Program-made: the position numbers and the translations under genes | The notes under the pieces: model-generated | What the model was told of the DNA's origin: nothing | What the model saw: the letters and a program-made list of their open reading frames with translations, nothing else | Database searches by the model: none | Part shown: piece after piece, positions 63,617 through 64,000 of the stretch | Position numbering within the stretch: position 1 is the stretch's first letter | Layout: each line of letters begins with the position of its first letter | Source of the DNA: Frigidibacter sp. SD6-1 | GTDB lineage: Bacteria; Pseudomonadota; Alphaproteobacteria; Rhodobacterales; Rhodobacteraceae | Assembly (NCBI RefSeq): GCF_030143255.1 | Contig: NZ_JARJNR010000002.1 | Span: forward strand, 1 to 64,000 | Direction: 5' to 3' | DNA: 64,000 nucleotides

Positions 63617-64000
63617 TCAGTTCGCAACCTGAAAGATCTGGCCGCGGCGCTGTCCGGTTTCGATCTCGTCCAGGACCGCGATGGCATAATCCTCGGCGCT
63701 GATCGTGCTTGGACCGCCATCCGTCGCGGTAAGAACCTGACGTCCGCCCGCGCGGTACGAACCGGTTCTTGCCCCGGGCGCGATGATGCTGGCCGGTGCG
63801 ATGAAGGTATAGTCAAAGCCTTTCGGGGCCAGACGTTCATAGGCCTTGCGCATCGCCTGCGCCTCGGCGCGGTATATTTCGGGCACGACATCGGCAACCG
63901 GCGAGCCGTCGGGAAGGTTCATCGAACCCGCCCCGCCGACGTGAATCAGGCGCGTGCCGGTGGGCGCAATCACTTGTTCGATCGCATCCGCAATCTGGCC
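63617..64000 (-). CDS. NAD(P)H-binding oxidoreductase (YwnB/NmrA-like), 5' end outside the window
   Basis: The frame is open to the window edge: codons before the GTG at 63973 read on as typical family sequence (QIADAIEQVIAPTGTRLIHV), so the gene starts beyond base 64000. The visible 127 codons are the C-terminal half of an atypical short-chain/NmrA-like protein (VGGAGSMNLPDGS, DYTFIAPASIIAPGARTG, STISAEDYAIAVLDEIE). These bind NAD(P) and serve as reductases or sensors. The Rossmann GxxGxxG motif is out of view. Link to the neighbouring cluster is uncertain. Confidence 0.8.
   Translation of the reverse strand, partial: GQIADAIEQVIAPTGTRLIHVGGAGSMNLPDGSPVADVVPEIYRAEAQAMRKAYERLAPKGFDYTFIAPASIIAPGARTGSYRAGGRQVLTATDGGPSTISAEDYAIAVLDEIETGQRRGQIFQVAN

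Overview
The window is a GC-rich chromosomal segment that looks like a Rhodobacteraceae (Alphaproteobacteria) genome. The evidence is the gene content and style: cobS/cobT cobaltochelatase genes, a family II (Mn-dependent) pyrophosphatase, an invasion-associated locus B protein, a DUF882 peptidase, malate synthase G, N-carbamoylputrescine amidase, a groESL operon under a CIRCE element, and intergenic hairpin repeats of a kind common in this family. The genus cannot be decided from the sequence alone. Most of the window is compact housekeeping and metabolic DNA with many ATGA overlaps. No rRNA, tRNA, CRISPR array or prophage was seen.

Layout. 1-3.0 kb: a TylF-type methyltransferase, an IS3-family transposase remnant carrying an in-frame 12-bp tandem repeat, and a class III aminotransferase with two palindromes in front of it. 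3.0-10.8 kb: HerA-like ATPase, IalB, and a leftward operon that pairs an L,D-transpeptidase with an LpxD-type acyltransferase, an acyl carrier protein and a ketoacyl synthase (envelope lipid and murein), then a DUF882 peptidase. 10.9-15.3 kb: a trimethylamine-dehydrogenase-like Fe-S flavoenzyme and malate synthase G. 15.5-22.8 kb: an ArsR regulator with three AHSA1 genes, pepN, two small membrane-associated proteins, gatB. 22.8-27.6 kb: a CTERM-sorted secreted protein, two DUF4177 genes, BolA, a J-domain protein, an unusual ECF sigma factor with a membrane-protein partner, and msrB. 27.8-31.3 kb: cobS and cobT separated by a RAYT (REP-associated tyrosine transposase) gene flanked by its own palindromic repeats. 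31.4-39.4 kb: aminopeptidase P, aguB, a ModE-like regulator with modABC, a lipase-like hydrolase, and a NUDIX-Gre-GNAT operon. 39.9-51.3 kb: groESL, a TraB/GumN protein, pyrophosphatase, HAD phosphatase, MaoC, ribF, a YcgN-type protein, threonine aldolase, an alpha/beta hydrolase and prs.

The right end (51.8-63.5 kb) is the most distinctive part. A leftward operon encodes a protein with a substrate-domain-plus-phosphohistidine architecture like rifampin phosphotransferase, a tyrosine-phosphatase-type phosphatase, a LigM/DesA-like tetrahydrofolate-dependent O-demethylase and a pyruvate phosphate dikinase-like protein that lacks the PEP/pyruvate barrel. Upstream lies a LysR-type regulator with two helix-turn-helix domains. 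Divergent from it is a TorT-like binding protein with an RbsA/RbsC-type ABC transporter. I read this as a candidate import-phosphorylate-demethylate pathway for a methoxylated, probably phenolic, compound. It resembles phenylphosphate synthase and the hydroxyacetophenone kinase systems in principle, but the combination is not one I recognise. Substrate and pathway are inference.

Regulation visible in the sequence: CIRCE at groESL; a Mo-box-like operator inside a hairpin that covers the modA ribosome-binding site; palindromes upstream of the aminotransferase; a repeated GGTTAT motif shared by the two promoters of the right-end cluster; and several intrinsic terminators, one of which has no gene in front of it and may end a small RNA.
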